A program made the position numbers and the translations under genes. Below, one piece after another: positions 63,535-64,000 of a stretch of DNA of 64,000 nucleotides; positions within the stretch are counted from its first letter, which is position 1, and each line of letters starts with the position of its first letter. The stretch is from Gammaproteobacteria bacterium (lineage in GTDB: Bacteria; Pseudomonadota; Gammaproteobacteria; SZUA-152). The stretch spans positions 1 through 64,000 of the forward strand of contig JAVVEP010000016.1 of NCBI GenBank assembly GCA_032250735.1. The letters are read 5' to 3'. The notes beneath the pieces were generated by a model. That model was given only the letters and a program-made list of their open reading frames with translations, was not told where the DNA came from and ran no database searches.

Positions 63535-64000
63535 TCACTGCCCGTGCCGTTGTAATCCGTGTTTTCTTTTTCCGGCTTTTCTTGCGAGCGGGATCAAGCC
63601 GCTCAGCAAAAGGAGTAATGAGTTTGGAGCCGGAACCGCGACCGGCGACCCGGTTGATGGTGTTTCATAAGTGTATGTGACAGCAACATCAAAACTGGAC
63701 CAGTATTTGACATGGATATCGCTGTAAAACAGTCCATGTTGATTTTGAAACGCGTACAAATCGATAGCTGCCAGCAACAGACCCAGATCGTTGGAATCGT
63801 CACCGAACTGTTCAACGTTTTCATCCGATGGGTATCCCTTGTGAAAGGCCCTGAAACCAGTGTATTCAGGCTTGCCTTCCCGATAAAAGACGAACACGTC
63901 ATCCGCTGGATCGTCAAGGTCGTCAATAAATCCCGCGACATCATCGTCCAGGAAAGAGAAAAGCAGTTCCTGGAAGTCAGCGCCGCCATTGGAGGCTGAA
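63535..64000 (-). CDS. PEP/VPLPA-CTERM-type exported protein, 5' part outside window
   Basis: The frame is open to the window edge, giving the last 154 residues. They show an acidic, Asp-rich stretch (FSFLDDDVAGFIDDLDDPAD), a Tyr-rich region (FYREGKPEYTGF), and a C-terminal sorting signal: VPAPNS, the helix LLLLLSGLIPLA and the basic tail RKAGKRK. The motif is nearer to VPLPA-CTERM than to PEP. It converges with the first PEP-CTERM gene. The N-terminal signal and domains lie outside. Confidence 0.7.
   Translation of the reverse strand, partial: SASNGGADFQELLFSFLDDDVAGFIDDLDDPADDVFVFYREGKPEYTGFRAFHKGYPSDENVEQFGDDSNDLGLLLAAIDLYAFQNQHGLFYSDIHVKYWSSFDVAVTYTYETPSTGSPVAVPAPNSLLLLLSGLIPLARKAGKRKHGLQRHGQ

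Overview
The window is dense, GC-rich proteobacterial DNA with almost no spare space. Gene content and order fit a gammaproteobacterium, probably a sulfur-oxidising chemolithotroph of the Chromatiales type (inference). The pointers are ffh / rpsP-rimM-trmD-rplS with ypjD and corB nearby, mutS-fdxA, flavocytochrome c sulfide dehydrogenase (fccAB), PEP-CTERM surface proteins and a bufferin operon. There is no rRNA, tRNA, CRISPR array, prophage or full insertion sequence.

Layout. 0-3 kb: 2-oxoglutarate dehydrogenase E2 (sucB) and E3 (lpdA), separated by a palindromic mobile-like repeat that occurs three times in the window. 3-9.5 kb: a PDZ membrane protein, an ABC-class ATPase, a membrane protein, a YhiN-type flavoprotein and a UMF1 transporter. 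9.6-15.4 kb: a phospho-signalling block (CHASE2 Ser/Thr kinase, PP2C phosphatase, FHA protein, CYTH protein), then a peptide-binding lipoprotein. 15.4-23 kb: sulfotransferase, L,D-transpeptidase, PfkB sugar kinase, a receiver-cyclase fusion, SprT-like protease, two peptide permeases and nagZ. 23.2-25.4 kb: bufferin operon bufA-bufB-bufC with a terminator after bufA. 25.5-34.2 kb: YihY, fccAB, a CPA2 antiporter, PEP carboxylase and small membrane proteins. 34.9-40.7 kb: cold shock protein, aguAB (agmatine to putrescine), CorB-like protein, YpjD and an MBL-fold hydrolase. 40.8-46.8 kb: ffh, rpsP-rimM-trmD, rplS, ogt-xerD and yajQ. 46.8-50.5 kb: dsbC, an unknown membrane protein paired with a VWA lipoprotein, and a CheY-like regulator. 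50.6-60.9 kb, minus strand: mutS, fdxA, addB and addA. 60.9-64 kb: a coiled-coil lipoprotein and two PEP-CTERM-type exported proteins, the second cut by the window end.

Most interesting are three things that are not proteins. First, the 560-base gap between addB and addA holds, on the plus strand, what looks like a CsrB/RsmZ-type small RNA of about 140 nt. It has a promoter, eight GGA motifs (several in hairpin loops, one in the terminator loop) and a Rho-independent terminator. Second, a 108-base palindromic element with 27-28-base terminal inverted repeats is present in three copies. Third, short tandem duplications (9-21 bp units, 2-5 copies) recur in intergenic DNA and at the 5' ends or linkers of genes, which suggests a genome-wide slippage or duplication habit.

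The genes form several functional groups: central carbon (sucB, lpdA, ppc), sulfide oxidation (fccAB), copper or metal buffering (bufABC), DNA repair and recombination (mutS, addAB, ogt, xerD), translation and secretion (ffh, rpsP, rimM, trmD, rplS), and signalling (kinase/phosphatase/FHA, cyclase, YajQ, CheY, putative CsrA-sponge RNA). All function calls rest on recognition of motifs and family likeness by eye; no database search was run.
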